Shown here: piece by piece, positions 25,328 through 33,282 of the stretch
Position numbering within the stretch: the stretch's first letter is position 1
Layout: each line of letters begins with the position of its first letter
Assembly (NCBI GenBank): GCA_003142615.1
Contig: PLMW01000089.1
Coordinates: forward strand, 1 to 50,443
Length of the DNA stretch: 50,443 nt
Source of the DNA: Opitutia bacterium
Lineage (GTDB): Bacteria > Verrucomicrobiota > Verrucomicrobiia > Opitutales > Opitutaceae
Reading direction: 5' to 3'
The notes under the pieces: generated by a model
Seen by the model: the letters and a program-made list of their open reading frames with translations, nothing else
Told to the model about the DNA's origin: nothing
The model's database searches: none
Made by a program: the position numbers and the translations under genes

Positions 25328-27568
25328 ATGTTGTCGGCATTCCCGGCGAAAATGCCTGACGTACCACCAAACACTTCCTTTGCTGGCGAACTCTGCGGGG
25401 TCTGGATCGACGACGATGGGCGCGCACATCTCTCGGTCGCCACCGCGGACGGCGGGCGGAAGGAGCAGGTGGAGACTTTCCGGCCGTTTGCCTGGCTGGG
25501 TGACGCGGCCATGGTGGGCGGCGTGGCGGGCGTGGAGGTGGAAACCTTGAAAGGCGAGGGAACCTTCCGCTGGCTGGCGCACGCGCCGGAGCGCGCCGCC
25601 TTTGAGGAGTTCGTCCGGGAGGTGCCCGAGGGCGCGGTGATCGACTGGATCCGTCCCCTCGAGAACCAGTATCTGCTACAGACGCGCCGGCGGCTTTATG
25701 ACAAGCTGATTTTCCCGCAACTCCGGCGCTGCCAGCTCGACATCGAAACGGGGCATGCCGCCGGCGGGGGCTTCAGCGACGCCCGCAACGCCGCCGACCG
25801 CGTGCTGGCCGTCGGGCTGCAGTTCGGCGCGCGCCCGCGCCTGCTCGTGCTCGAGGAGGAAACCGACACCGCCGAGAAGCGCCTGCTGCTCGAACTCAAC
25901 GACGTGCTCGAGGCGGAGGATCCGGATGTCATCGAGGGGCACAACATCTTCAAGTTCGACCTCGATTACCTGCGTTTGCGCTGCAAGCACCATCGGGTGC
26001 CGTGCGCGTGGGGGCGCTTCGGCCAGAAGGCCGTCTTTCGCAACAGCCGCCTGAAGGTCGCCGAGCGCTGGATCGATTTTCCGCGCTGCGACCTGCCGGG
26101 CCGCGCCGTGGTGGACACCTACCTGCTCGTCCAGCTCTACGACATCGCCGCGCGGGAGATGCTGGCCTACGGACTGAAGGACGTCGCCATCCACCTCGGC
26201 ATCACCGACGAGACCGAGGACGGGCGCACCACCATCGAGGGCAGCCGCATCCACGAGGTGTTCCGCACCGACCGCGCGCGGTTTCTCGCCTACCTCGCCG
26301 ACGACCTGCGCGAAACCCGGGGCGTGGCCGACCTGCTTCTGCCGACCTACTTCGAGCAGGTGAAAACGTTTCCCCTCCTGCTGCAGGAGGCGACGCTGCG
26401 CGGCACCGCCAACAAGATCGACCTGCTCTTCCTCGATGAATACTACCACGCGCGCCAGAGCTGCCCCCAACTGTCGACGGAGGTGGCGCCCTTCGAGGGC
26501 GGCTACACGCGGAGTTTCCAGGAGGGCGTGTTTCGGAACGTGCTGCATTTCGACGTGGCGTCGCTCTATCCGAGCCTGCTGCTGGCCATCGGCCGAAACC
26601 CGCGGAGCGACACGCTGGGCGTCTTCATTCCGCTGCTTACGCGGCTGCGCGACTATCGGCTGAACTGCAAGCAGCTCGCCCGCACCGCCCCGACCGAGGA
26701 TCTGCGCGCCGAGTACCAGGCGCGCCAGGCCAGCTTCAAGATCCTCATCAACTCGTTCTACGGCTACCTCGGCTTCTCCGGCGCGCGCTTCGGCGACGGC
26801 GACCTAGCCGCCGAGGTCACGCTACGCGGACGCGAACTACTGCAGGCGCTCATTGATGAGTTCGCCAAAAACGACTGCATCATTCTCGAGGCCGACACCG
26901 ACGGCATCTATCTCTCCTCGGCGGAGCATTTCGCCGCGCCGGAGAAGCTGCTGGCCGAGGTCTCGATCATCCTGCCGCCGGGCATCGAGCTGGAGTTCGA
27001 CGGCAGCTATGCGGCGATGTTCTGCTACAAGGCCAAGAACTACGCCCTGTACGACGGCCGGAAAATCATCCTGCGCGGCTCGGCGCTGCGATCGCGCGGC
27101 ATCGAGCCGTACCTCAAGAAACTCACCGACCGGCTCATCCGCCATCTGCTGGGCGCGGAAGCCGCCTCGCCGCTCGCCCTGCTGGAGGACTACCGCCGGC
27201 GCATCGAGGCGCGCGCGGTGGACATTACCGAGATCGCGAAGTCGGAGGTGCTGGGCCAGAACCCCGAGACCTACGAACAGTTCGTGGCCGGGGGCGGCAA
27301 GCCGCGCCGCGCCTCGGCTGAGGTGGCCTTGCGGCTGAATCCCCGGCCGCGGATGGGCGATCGCGTGACCTATTACATCACCGCCAAGGCCAAGGGCCAG
27401 ACCTCCGACTGGCAGCGCGCGCGCGCGGTGTCGGGCTACGATCCGGACCGGGCGTCGTATGATCCGGCCTACTACACGAAGAAGCTCGACGACTGGCTCG
27501 AACGCTATGGGCCGTTTCTTGGCACGCTGCCGCCCAAGCCGCAGGGTGAGCTGTTCGCGGGAGCGTGA
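25328..27568 (+). CDS. Family B DNA polymerase with 3'-5' exonuclease domain
   Basis: The 746-residue protein has all family B landmarks in order. The exonuclease part shows Exo I (CQLDIETG), Exo II (GHNIFKFDLDYL) and Exo III (YLADDLRET). The polymerase part shows motif A (FDVASLYPSLL), motif B (KILINSFYGYLG) and motif C (EADTDGIYL). It is shorter than E. coli Pol II (783), with the palm and thumb present. Such polymerases are usually SOS or translesion enzymes in bacteria, and no LexA-like site is evident to me upstream. An alternative start is ATG 25352. It is 119 bp downstream of attC-like site B. Confidence 0.93.
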   Translation: MLSAFPAKMPDVPPNTSFAGELCGVWIDDDGRAHLSVATADGGRKEQVETFRPFAWLGDAAMVGGVAGVEVETLKGEGTFRWLAHAPERAAFEEFVREVPEGAVIDWIRPLENQYLLQTRRRLYDKLIFPQLRRCQLDIETGHAAGGGFSDARNAADRVLAVGLQFGARPRLLVLEEETDTAEKRLLLELNDVLEAEDPDVIEGHNIFKFDLDYLRLRCKHHRVPCAWGRFGQKAVFRNSRLKVAERWIDFPRCDLPGRAVVDTYLLVQLYDIAAREMLAYGLKDVAIHLGITDETEDGRTTIEGSRIHEVFRTDRARFLAYLADDLRETRGVADLLLPTYFEQVKTFPLLLQEATLRGTANKIDLLFLDEYYHARQSCPQLSTEVAPFEGGYTRSFQEGVFRNVLHFDVASLYPSLLLAIGRNPRSDTLGVFIPLLTRLRDYRLNCKQLARTAPTEDLRAEYQARQASFKILINSFYGYLGFSGARFGDGDLAAEVTLRGRELLQALIDEFAKNDCIILEADTDGIYLSSAEHFAAPEKLLAEVSIILPPGIELEFDGSYAAMFCYKAKNYALYDGRKIILRGSALRSRGIEPYLKKLTDRLIRHLLGAEAASPLALLEDYRRRIEARAVDITEIAKSEVLGQNPETYEQFVAGGGKPRRASAEVALRLNPRPRMGDRVTYYITAKAKGQTSDWQRARAVSGYDPDRASYDPAYYTKKLDDWLERYGPFLGTLPPKPQGELFAGA

Positions 27569-27715
27569 GCGCGGCGGAAACATTTGTTTGATTGTCTTTC
27601 CTGAAGGAACCGGGAATCTCGCTTTGCCCCCAATGCCGGAAAAGCGTCTCGCCCCCGTCCCCCGAACGACAAGAAGCCTGGCCGAGGCATCTTCGAACGC
27701 CGCCGGTTCAGCCCC

Positions 27716-29221
27716 ATGAACCAGTCGTTCCGCGACCACGTGGCGATGCCGCTCGCCCTCGTGCTGCTGCCGCTCCTCGTCTACGGCAACACCATCTTTC
27801 ATCGCTACGGTTTTCGCGACGATTACTCGACCATCCGCGAGGCGCGCGAGGAACCGGGCACCGTCCTGCGCTTTTGCGGATCGCAGGCGCGCCCGCTCTA
27901 CGGCTGGCTGCTGGAGAACAGCGCGCGGCTCACGCCGACGATCGATGATCTGCGCTGGCTGCGGGCCGCCGGCGCGCTCTGCCTCGGCCTGCTCGCGGCC
28001 GGATGCTTTGCGATGCTGCGCCGGCAGCAGTGGCCCGCCTGCCTGGCGGCGCTCACGGCGGCGCTGCTCGTGCTGCTGCCCTCGGCGCAGCTGATCGCGG
28101 GTTGGGGCGTCTGCTGGCCGCACGTGGTGGCGGCGGGGCTGGGGCTGGCGGGTTTCGCCGCGGCGGAGCGGGGTTTTGGCGCGGCCCAGGCCTGGCAGCG
28201 GGGCGCGCTGCTGGCCGTGGCGGCCGTCAGCGTGCTGGTCGCGGCGCTCATCTATCAGTCCAACGCCATGTTTTATCTGGTGGGCGTGGCGGCCGGGCTG
28301 GGCCGGCGGCTGGAGCAACCGTTGCGACGGCAGCTCGGCTGGCTGGCCTGGCATGGGGTGGCGATGGGCGCGGGGATGCTGCTCGCGTTCAATCTGACCT
28401 ACCGGCTGTTCGAGGCCGGCGTCTTTCCCCGCTCACCACGCATCGCCATCGAGCCGGATCTCCCCGCCAAACTCCTGTGGAGCCTGCGTGTTTCGCTGCC
28501 CAACGTGCTGGCGCTGTTTGTCGTCAATGATGAGACGGGCCACCGCGTGTTGCTTCCAGCCGTGGCGATGCTGGCCGGCCTGGCCTTGCTGATGGGTGGG
28601 GTCGTCTGGGTCATGCGCCGGCAGGGTGCGGTCCGGGCGCTGTGGTGGCTGGCGTGCCTCACCGGCCTGCCGCTGGCGGCCTACAACGTCAGCATTCTCG
28701 TCATGGAACGCTGGGCCAGCTACCGGACGCTGTATGCGGGCGCCGCGGTGGTGCTGGTTTTTGTCATGACCACGCTCGGCTGGTGGTGGCGTGCCCGAAG
28801 CCAGCGGCGCCGGCTGTGCCTGGGGGTGCTGGCCGGCGCGACGTTTGCCGTGGTGCTCCTCGCGCGCTGGCAGGCGTACACGTTGATTGCCCTGCCGCAG
28901 GCGCTCGAACTCCGGCTGCTCGAGGAGGGCGCGCGGGCCATCGATCCCGCCCAACATCCGCGGGTGTTCATCCTCACGCCCAGGCTGCGGCACGCGCCGG
29001 CCGCGCTGCGCTGGGGCGACGAATTCGGCTCGCTGTCGATGGACTCCGACTGGACGCCCAAGGAGGCACTCAAGCACATCATGCGGGCGAGCTTCCCGGA
29101 GATGCCGGATGTGAATGACCGCTATGTCTACGCCAGCGGTAGCGTTCTGCCCAAGGGCGCGAGACCCGACGTAGTCATCGATCTGCAGCGGATCAGCGGG
29201 TTTCGCGGCAAACTGGAATAA
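27716..29221 (+). CDS. Polytopic membrane protein, possible GT-C-type glycosyltransferase
   Basis: This is a 501-residue membrane protein with around 10-12 hydrophobic helices, starting MPLALVLLPLLVYGN. Between helices 1 and 2 lies FHRYGFRDDYSTIREAREEPG: an acidic DD pair in the first extracytoplasmic loop, as in GT-C glycosyltransferases that use polyprenyl-phosphate sugars. The C-terminal ~120 residues are soluble (IDPAQHPRVFILTPRLRHAPAALRWG). No specific family is recognised, so the transferase idea is an inference from topology and the DD. A plain 147-bp gap separates it from polB. Confidence 0.7.
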   Translation: MNQSFRDHVAMPLALVLLPLLVYGNTIFHRYGFRDDYSTIREAREEPGTVLRFCGSQARPLYGWLLENSARLTPTIDDLRWLRAAGALCLGLLAAGCFAMLRRQQWPACLAALTAALLVLLPSAQLIAGWGVCWPHVVAAGLGLAGFAAAERGFGAAQAWQRGALLAVAAVSVLVAALIYQSNAMFYLVGVAAGLGRRLEQPLRRQLGWLAWHGVAMGAGMLLAFNLTYRLFEAGVFPRSPRIAIEPDLPAKLLWSLRVSLPNVLALFVVNDETGHRVLLPAVAMLAGLALLMGGVVWVMRRQGAVRALWWLACLTGLPLAAYNVSILVMERWASYRTLYAGAAVVLVFVMTTLGWWWRARSQRRRLCLGVLAGATFAVVLLARWQAYTLIALPQALELRLLEEGARAIDPAQHPRVFILTPRLRHAPAALRWGDEFGSLSMDSDWTPKEALKHIMRASFPEMPDVNDRYVYASGSVLPKGARPDVVIDLQRISGFRGKLE

Positions 29222-29236
29222 CCCGTTGGTGCCTTT

Positions 29237-29312
29237 TGAACCTCTGAGGCGCGGAGGACGCGGGGAAAACTCAATCGGATTTCCGCGCTGTGTTCGCTGT
29301 GCCTCTGCGGTT
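29237..29312. repeat. Decayed spacer repeat before ffh
   Basis: Contains CTGTGTTCGCTGTGCCTCTGCGGTTGA on the plus strand and GGCGCGGAGGACGCGG before it. It is a relative of the CCTCTGCG/ATCCGTGG spacer repeats at 13869 and 48955, much diverged. No gene. Confidence 0.4.
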
Positions 29313-29314
29313 GA

Positions 29315-30658
29315 CTAAAACCCCGGCGGGCCCCCCTTGCCGCGCATGGCCTCCATCTGGCGCATGAGCTTCTTTGCGCCGCCGCCCTTCATCATCTTCA
29401 TCACCTTGTGCATCTGCTGGAACTGCTTCAGCAGCTGGTTGACGTCGACGACCTTCACGCCCGCGCCCCTGGCAATGCGCATGCGGCGGGTGCCGTTGAG
29501 GAGCGAGGGATTGCGGCGCTCCTGAATCGTCATCGACTTGATGATCGCCTCGGTGCGGGCCATCTGTTTCTCGGCGCCATCGCCGATCTTCACGCCGCTC
29601 ATGCCGGGCAGCATGCCGAGGATCGACTCCATCGAGCCGAGCTTCTTGACCTGATGCAGCTGCTCGAGGAAGTCCTCGAGGTTGAAGTCGGCCTTGCGGA
29701 ACTTCTCCGCCATCTTCTCGGCCTGCTGCTGGTCGATGCTCTCCTGCGCCTTTTCGACGAGCGAGACGACGTCGCCCATGCCGAGGATACGCGAGGCGAG
29801 GCGGTCGGGATAAAACGTGTCGAAATCGCCCGCCTTCTCGCCGGCACCGATGAACTTGATCGGCACGCCGGTGACGGCCTTCATGGAGAGCGCCGCGCCG
29901 CCGCGGGCGTCGCCGTCGAGCTTCGTGAGCACGAGGCCGGTGAGGGCGAGCGCTTCGTGGAAGGCCCTGGCCACGTTGACGGCCTCCTGGCCCAGCGCGC
30001 CGTCGGCGACGAGCAGCACCTCGTCAGGCGTCACGCGGGCGCTGAGATTCCGCACCTCCTCGATCAACTCGTGGTCGATCTGCAGGCGGCCGGCGGTGTC
30101 GAACAGGATGGCGTCGGCCCCGGCCTCGACCGCCGCCTTTAACGCGGCACCGCCGATGGCGGGCACATCCTTCGAGACACGATCGCCGTAGAAGCCAAGC
30201 TCCTCCTGCTTCGCCAGGATTTCGAGCTGGTCGATGGCTGCGGGCCGCTGGACGTCGCAGCCCACGACGAAAGGCCGGTAGCCGCGCTTCTTGAGCAGGC
30301 GGCCGAGCTTGACGGCCGAGGTCGTCTTGCCCGAGCCGTGCAGGCCGACCAGCAGCACCTTGAGCGGGCGCTTCGCACTCAACTCGGTGGCGCCCTCGCC
30401 GAGGAGCTTCACCAGCTCGTCATGGATGATCTTGACGATCTGCTGGGCGGGCGTGACGGACTTGAGCACCTCCTGGCCGGCGGCCTGCGCCTGCACGCGT
30501 TCGACGAACTCGCGGGCGACCTTGAAATGCACGTCGGCGGAGAGTAGGGCAGTGCGCACTTCCTTGAGGGCGTCCGCCATGTTCTCCTCGGTGAGTTTGC
30601 CGACGCCGCGCAGGTTGCGCAGCGCCTGGCCGAGACGTTCCGTGAGCGTTTCAAACAT
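29315..30658 (-). CDS. ffh: Signal recognition particle protein Ffh
   Basis: Ffh binds signal sequences on ribosomes and, with 4.5S RNA and FtsY, targets them to the membrane. The 447-residue protein has an N domain ([18 protein letters not shown]), a G domain with P-loop [23 protein letters not shown] and [11 protein letters not shown], and a methionine-rich M domain ([44 protein letters not shown]). I chose the ATG at 30658, since the upstream extension is not family-like. No rpsP or other ribosomal gene is adjacent, unlike the usual ffh-rpsP arrangement. Confidence 0.96.
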   Translation of the reverse strand: MFETLTERLGQALRNLRGVGKLTEENMADALKEVRTALLSADVHFKVAREFVERVQAQAAGQEVLKSVTPAQQIVKIIHDELVKLLGEGATELSAKRPLKVLLVGLHGSGKTTSAVKLGRLLKKRGYRPFVVGCDVQRPAAIDQLEILAKQEELGFYGDRVSKDVPAIGGAALKAAVEAGADAILFDTAGRLQIDHELIEEVRNLSARVTPDEVLLVADGALGQEAVNVARAFHEALALTGLVLTKLDGDARGGAALSMKAVTGVPIKFIGAGEKAGDFDTFYPDRLASRILGMGDVVSLVEKAQESIDQQQAEKMAEKFRKADFNLEDFLEQLHQVKKLGSMESILGMLPGMSGVKIGDGAEKQMARTEAIIKSMTIQERRNPSLLNGTRRMRIARGAGVKVVDVNQLLKQFQQMHKVMKMMKGGGAKKLMRQMEAMRGKGGPPGF

Positions 30659-30798
30659 GCGAGCGTGCAGTAGGAACCACCGCGGCCCGCAGATCAACAC
30701 GGATGATGTCGCAGCCCGGTTAGGGCCGGTTTCTCATCTCGTCCCCCGCGACACTATCCTCGACTAGGTTCACTTCGCCTGTATTCTGCGTAGCAATC

Positions 30799-31254
30799 AT
30801 GAGTTGGAGATTCGAGCACGAACTGCGAAAGCTCCAGGCGGCGCAGGACAAGCGCAGAGCGACTTGCAGAAAGCTAATTTTAGAGGCACGGCGGCAGAAG
30901 AAGAACGAAGAGGAGGTTGATTGTATTTGGAATGAGGCGTCTACCGACGACGGCATTCTTGGAGATGAGATCGATTCACTCGTTACAGATGAGCTCACAA
31001 ACAAAGCGGAACGGTATTTTCTCCCAGTCCCTCCAAGGGACGACAAGCGATACTGGAGAGAGTCATACATCCCGGAGAGCGGCACTTATCTGACAGCCGA
31101 AGGAGTCACCTTTTTACGTGACGCGATTCGCGAGGAGGAGAAGAAGCGGCGAGAATCCCGGTTGGCTGTATTGGATGCCACTGCGAAAATCGTGGGTATG
31201 CTGATAGGCTTGATCGGGGTCTGCATCGGGTTGGCGTCGATCCTTTGGAAGTAG
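30799..31254 (+). CDS. Orphan protein with coiled coil and C-terminal membrane helix
   Basis: A 151-residue protein: a highly charged helical N-terminus (RFEHELRKLQAAQDKRRATCRK, ARRQKKNEEE), a central acidic part (STDDGILGDEIDSLVTDEL), a short Tyr/Pro-rich segment, a second charged helix (FLRDAIREEEKKRRESRLAVLD) and a C-terminal membrane helix (TAKIVGMLIGLIGVCIGLASILW). It is lower in GC than its neighbours and stands alone between two minus-strand genes, so it is probably acquired. I see no attC-like hairpin beside it. Family not recognised. Confidence 0.65.
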   Translation: MSWRFEHELRKLQAAQDKRRATCRKLILEARRQKKNEEEVDCIWNEASTDDGILGDEIDSLVTDELTNKAERYFLPVPPRDDKRYWRESYIPESGTYLTAEGVTFLRDAIREEEKKRRESRLAVLDATAKIVGMLIGLIGVCIGLASILWK

Positions 31255-31283
31255 TCAAAGGCCGCATGGGCTTGTCGGACGCT

Positions 31284-31330
31284 CTATCCATCCGGGCAGA
31301 AGCCGTCGAGCAGGTCGTCGCGACCGGCCG
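31284..31330 (-). pseudogene. Fragment of a SIS-domain gene 3' end
   Basis: On the minus strand this encodes ..GRDDLLDGFCPDG followed by a stop. It matches the C-terminus of the intact SIS gene at 32218 (..GRDDLLYGFCPDV). The DNA is 28/29 identical between 31294-31322 and 32228-32256, and the two copies flank the DUF3667 gene. This is either the scar of an insertion at the SIS 3' end or the remains of a second SIS paralogue. Confidence 0.7.
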
Positions 31331-31333
31331 CGT

Positions 31334-32206
31334 TCAGGTGGCCCAGAGCGTGACCACGAACAAAACGAGGCGATAGGCGTAAAGGATGTACAGCGTGGCC
31401 ACGGTCAGCAGGCCCGCCGACAGCCAGCGGCGCACCAGGCCGGCCTGATAGACCACGGCCGTGGACTTGGCCAGGTAAACGACGCAGGGCAGCGCCTCCA
31501 GCAAGGTGGCGATCCAATCCAGAACGGCGTTCATCGGGATGCCCAGATGGTGCAGCACCATCCTGACGAGGGCAAAGGCCGGGAACAGGACCGTCAGGAA
31601 AACAAGCAGGAACGCATAGAAATGGACCGCGAAAACGAGATGGGCTACGGCCACTTTCCGGCGGTCGACGAACAACAAGCCCGCGGCCACCGCGAAAAGC
31701 GGCAGCATAAGCATGATCAGGGATTTCGTATACAGGGCTTCGGCATGTTCGAAGATGGGTGCATATTGGTCGACGGACATGCCTGTGCCGGCGAGATGAT
31801 GTGTCGCGAGGCGTTGCGCGAGCCCGCTGTACATCTGGTGCTGGAGTTCCGAAGCGAGCGGGACGGTCAATACCTCCAGTCCGGACAGCAGTTGGACAAA
31901 GAAGAAGACCACATTGGCGATGAGAAAGATGTGGAAAGGGGAGACATACGGCCGGCGGCAGCCGGTGAGATAGGCCGTGGTGAGCTGGCCGGGCTTGGTG
32001 ATCAGAACACGGACCGTGCGAAACAGCCGGCCGTCGAAATGAATCAGAAATTCCAGCAACTGTTCGAACAGATGCCGGAACGTGAGATCGTGTTCGTTCC
32101 ACCGCCGTTCGCCGCAGGCGGGGCAGTAAGGTGACAAGGCGGTGGCTCCGCAACTCGGACAGGTCCACGCGGCATCGTTTGCAGGATGATCGTCGGGGGT
32201 GCGCAT
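31334..32206 (-). CDS. DUF3667 membrane protein with N-terminal zinc ribbon
   Basis: A 290-residue protein. The first 40 residues hold a two-knuckle zinc ribbon (CPSCG ... YCPACGERRW). DUF3667-like sequence follows (LTFRHLFEQLLEFLIHFDGRLFRTVRVLITKPG, YLTGCRRPYVSPFHIFLIANVVFFFVQL), then about five membrane helices. The function of DUF3667 is unknown. The gene is flanked by a duplicated 3' end of the neighbouring SIS gene, and its stop codon (TGA, 31336-31334) lies in the left copy. Its start at 32206 is only 11 bp past the SIS stop codon. It looks inserted. Confidence 0.85.
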   Translation of the reverse strand: MRTPDDHPANDAAWTCPSCGATALSPYCPACGERRWNEHDLTFRHLFEQLLEFLIHFDGRLFRTVRVLITKPGQLTTAYLTGCRRPYVSPFHIFLIANVVFFFVQLLSGLEVLTVPLASELQHQMYSGLAQRLATHHLAGTGMSVDQYAPIFEHAEALYTKSLIMLMLPLFAVAAGLLFVDRRKVAVAHLVFAVHFYAFLLVFLTVLFPAFALVRMVLHHLGIPMNAVLDWIATLLEALPCVVYLAKSTAVVYQAGLVRRWLSAGLLTVATLYILYAYRLVLFVVTLWAT

Positions 32207-32217
32207 CAGGGGGGCAA

Positions 32218-33282
32218 TCACACGTCGGGGCAGAAGCCGTAGAGCAGGTCGTCGCGGCCTTTGCCGGGCCAGTTGACCTGGTCGGTGCCGAGGCGCTGCA
32301 TGAGGGCGAAGACGAGCCGGTTGAAGGCGGCCTCGAAGCCGAAGATCGAGCAGAGGGGCGGCGCGTTCACCTGCACGACGTAGGCCGGCAGGCCGGTCGC
32401 CGCCAGCATGCGCACGCTGCGCCGCACCAGCTCGGCCTCGAGCGGCGAATCGCCCTGGAGAATCACCACCGGCCGCGGATGCGCCGACATCTGCTGGAAG
32501 GGCCCGTGGGCGAACTGGAGGAAATCCGAGATCGGCGGACACGGCCAGAACACGCCCTCCATGAATTTGCATGCGAGGTTCTGCGCGAACTCCGAGATGG
32601 GTGCGGCGCAGACGAGGTTGAAGCCGCGCGCGAATTTCTCCGGCGTTTCCAGCATGGCCTGCAACAATTCGGCGGGTGGCTCCGCGGCGAGCAGGGGCAG
32701 GATGGCCTCCGCCGGCGGCACGCGGAAACGGCAGCCGGCAAGTTGGGCGGCAAACTGGAGGCAGGCGAGATAGCCGGCCATGGGCCCGACGAAGCGGATG
32801 AGCGTGGTGTATTCCTCGGCGAGTGGAAACACGACGAGCCCGCCGCCGGCCGCCAGCAACCGGCGCAGGAGCGCGGCGCGTTCCGGCTTGCCCGCTGCCG
32901 CGGCGACCTCGGGCGTCGTGGCGCTGAAAAGAACCGTGTGGGCGAAATCGCGGTGGCGGTTCAACGCGATCTGCGCGTTGGGCGACACGCCTTGGCTGAA
33001 GACGACCAGCGTCCGGCCCGCGAAGGCTTCGCGGTGCGCGGCGATGAAGCCCGACAGCGGCAGATAGGAGGCGGTGCGTTCGGTGTGCAGGTTGAGCAGC
33101 ATCACGAGGTAGCGCGCATGGGCCTCGGAGCTGCCCGTGCCGGTGACGATAAAATGTCCGGCAGCAAGCGTGGCCGGCTGCAACGGCGCGGGCGGCCGCG
33201 CCAGCATCTCCGCGAGCACGGCGGGGATCCGGGCGAGGCGGCTCGCGAGGAGCTGGTGGCCTGGTTTGTCAGCGGGCGTCAT
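32218..33282 (-). CDS. Double-SIS-domain protein (AgaS/GlmS-isomerase-like)
   Basis: A 354-residue protein with SIS sugar-phosphate-binding signatures: FIVTGTGSSEAHARYLVMLLN, LVVFSQGVSPNAQIALNRH, then a second SIS half (VVILQGDSPLEAELVRRSVRML) and the C-terminal GRDDLLYGFCPDV. SIS proteins isomerise, aminate or sense phosphosugars. The start at 33282 overlaps the stop of the GTP-cyclohydrolase-II-like gene by ATGA, so the two are translated together. No sugar-utilisation gene is nearby. The specific substrate may be a ribosyl or sugar phosphate produced by its partner, which is an inference. Confidence 0.82.
   Translation of the reverse strand: MTPADKPGHQLLASRLARIPAVLAEMLARPPAPLQPATLAAGHFIVTGTGSSEAHARYLVMLLNLHTERTASYLPLSGFIAAHREAFAGRTLVVFSQGVSPNAQIALNRHRDFAHTVLFSATTPEVAAAAGKPERAALLRRLLAAGGGLVVFPLAEEYTTLIRFVGPMAGYLACLQFAAQLAGCRFRVPPAEAILPLLAAEPPAELLQAMLETPEKFARGFNLVCAAPISEFAQNLACKFMEGVFWPCPPISDFLQFAHGPFQQMSAHPRPVVILQGDSPLEAELVRRSVRMLAATGLPAYVVQVNAPPLCSIFGFEAAFNRLVFALMQRLGTDQVNWPGKGRDDLLYGFCPDV

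Noticed and set aside
26837-28354. Long minus-strand open frame over polB and the following gene
   Set aside because: Arginine/glutamine-rich antisense frame of high-GC coding DNA; the plus strand has clear polymerase motifs in order.
30705-30720. GTTAGGG upstream of the orphan ORF at 30799 as a possible cassette boundary
   Set aside because: Last base does not fit GTTRRRY, and no attC-like hairpin was found on either side of the ORF.
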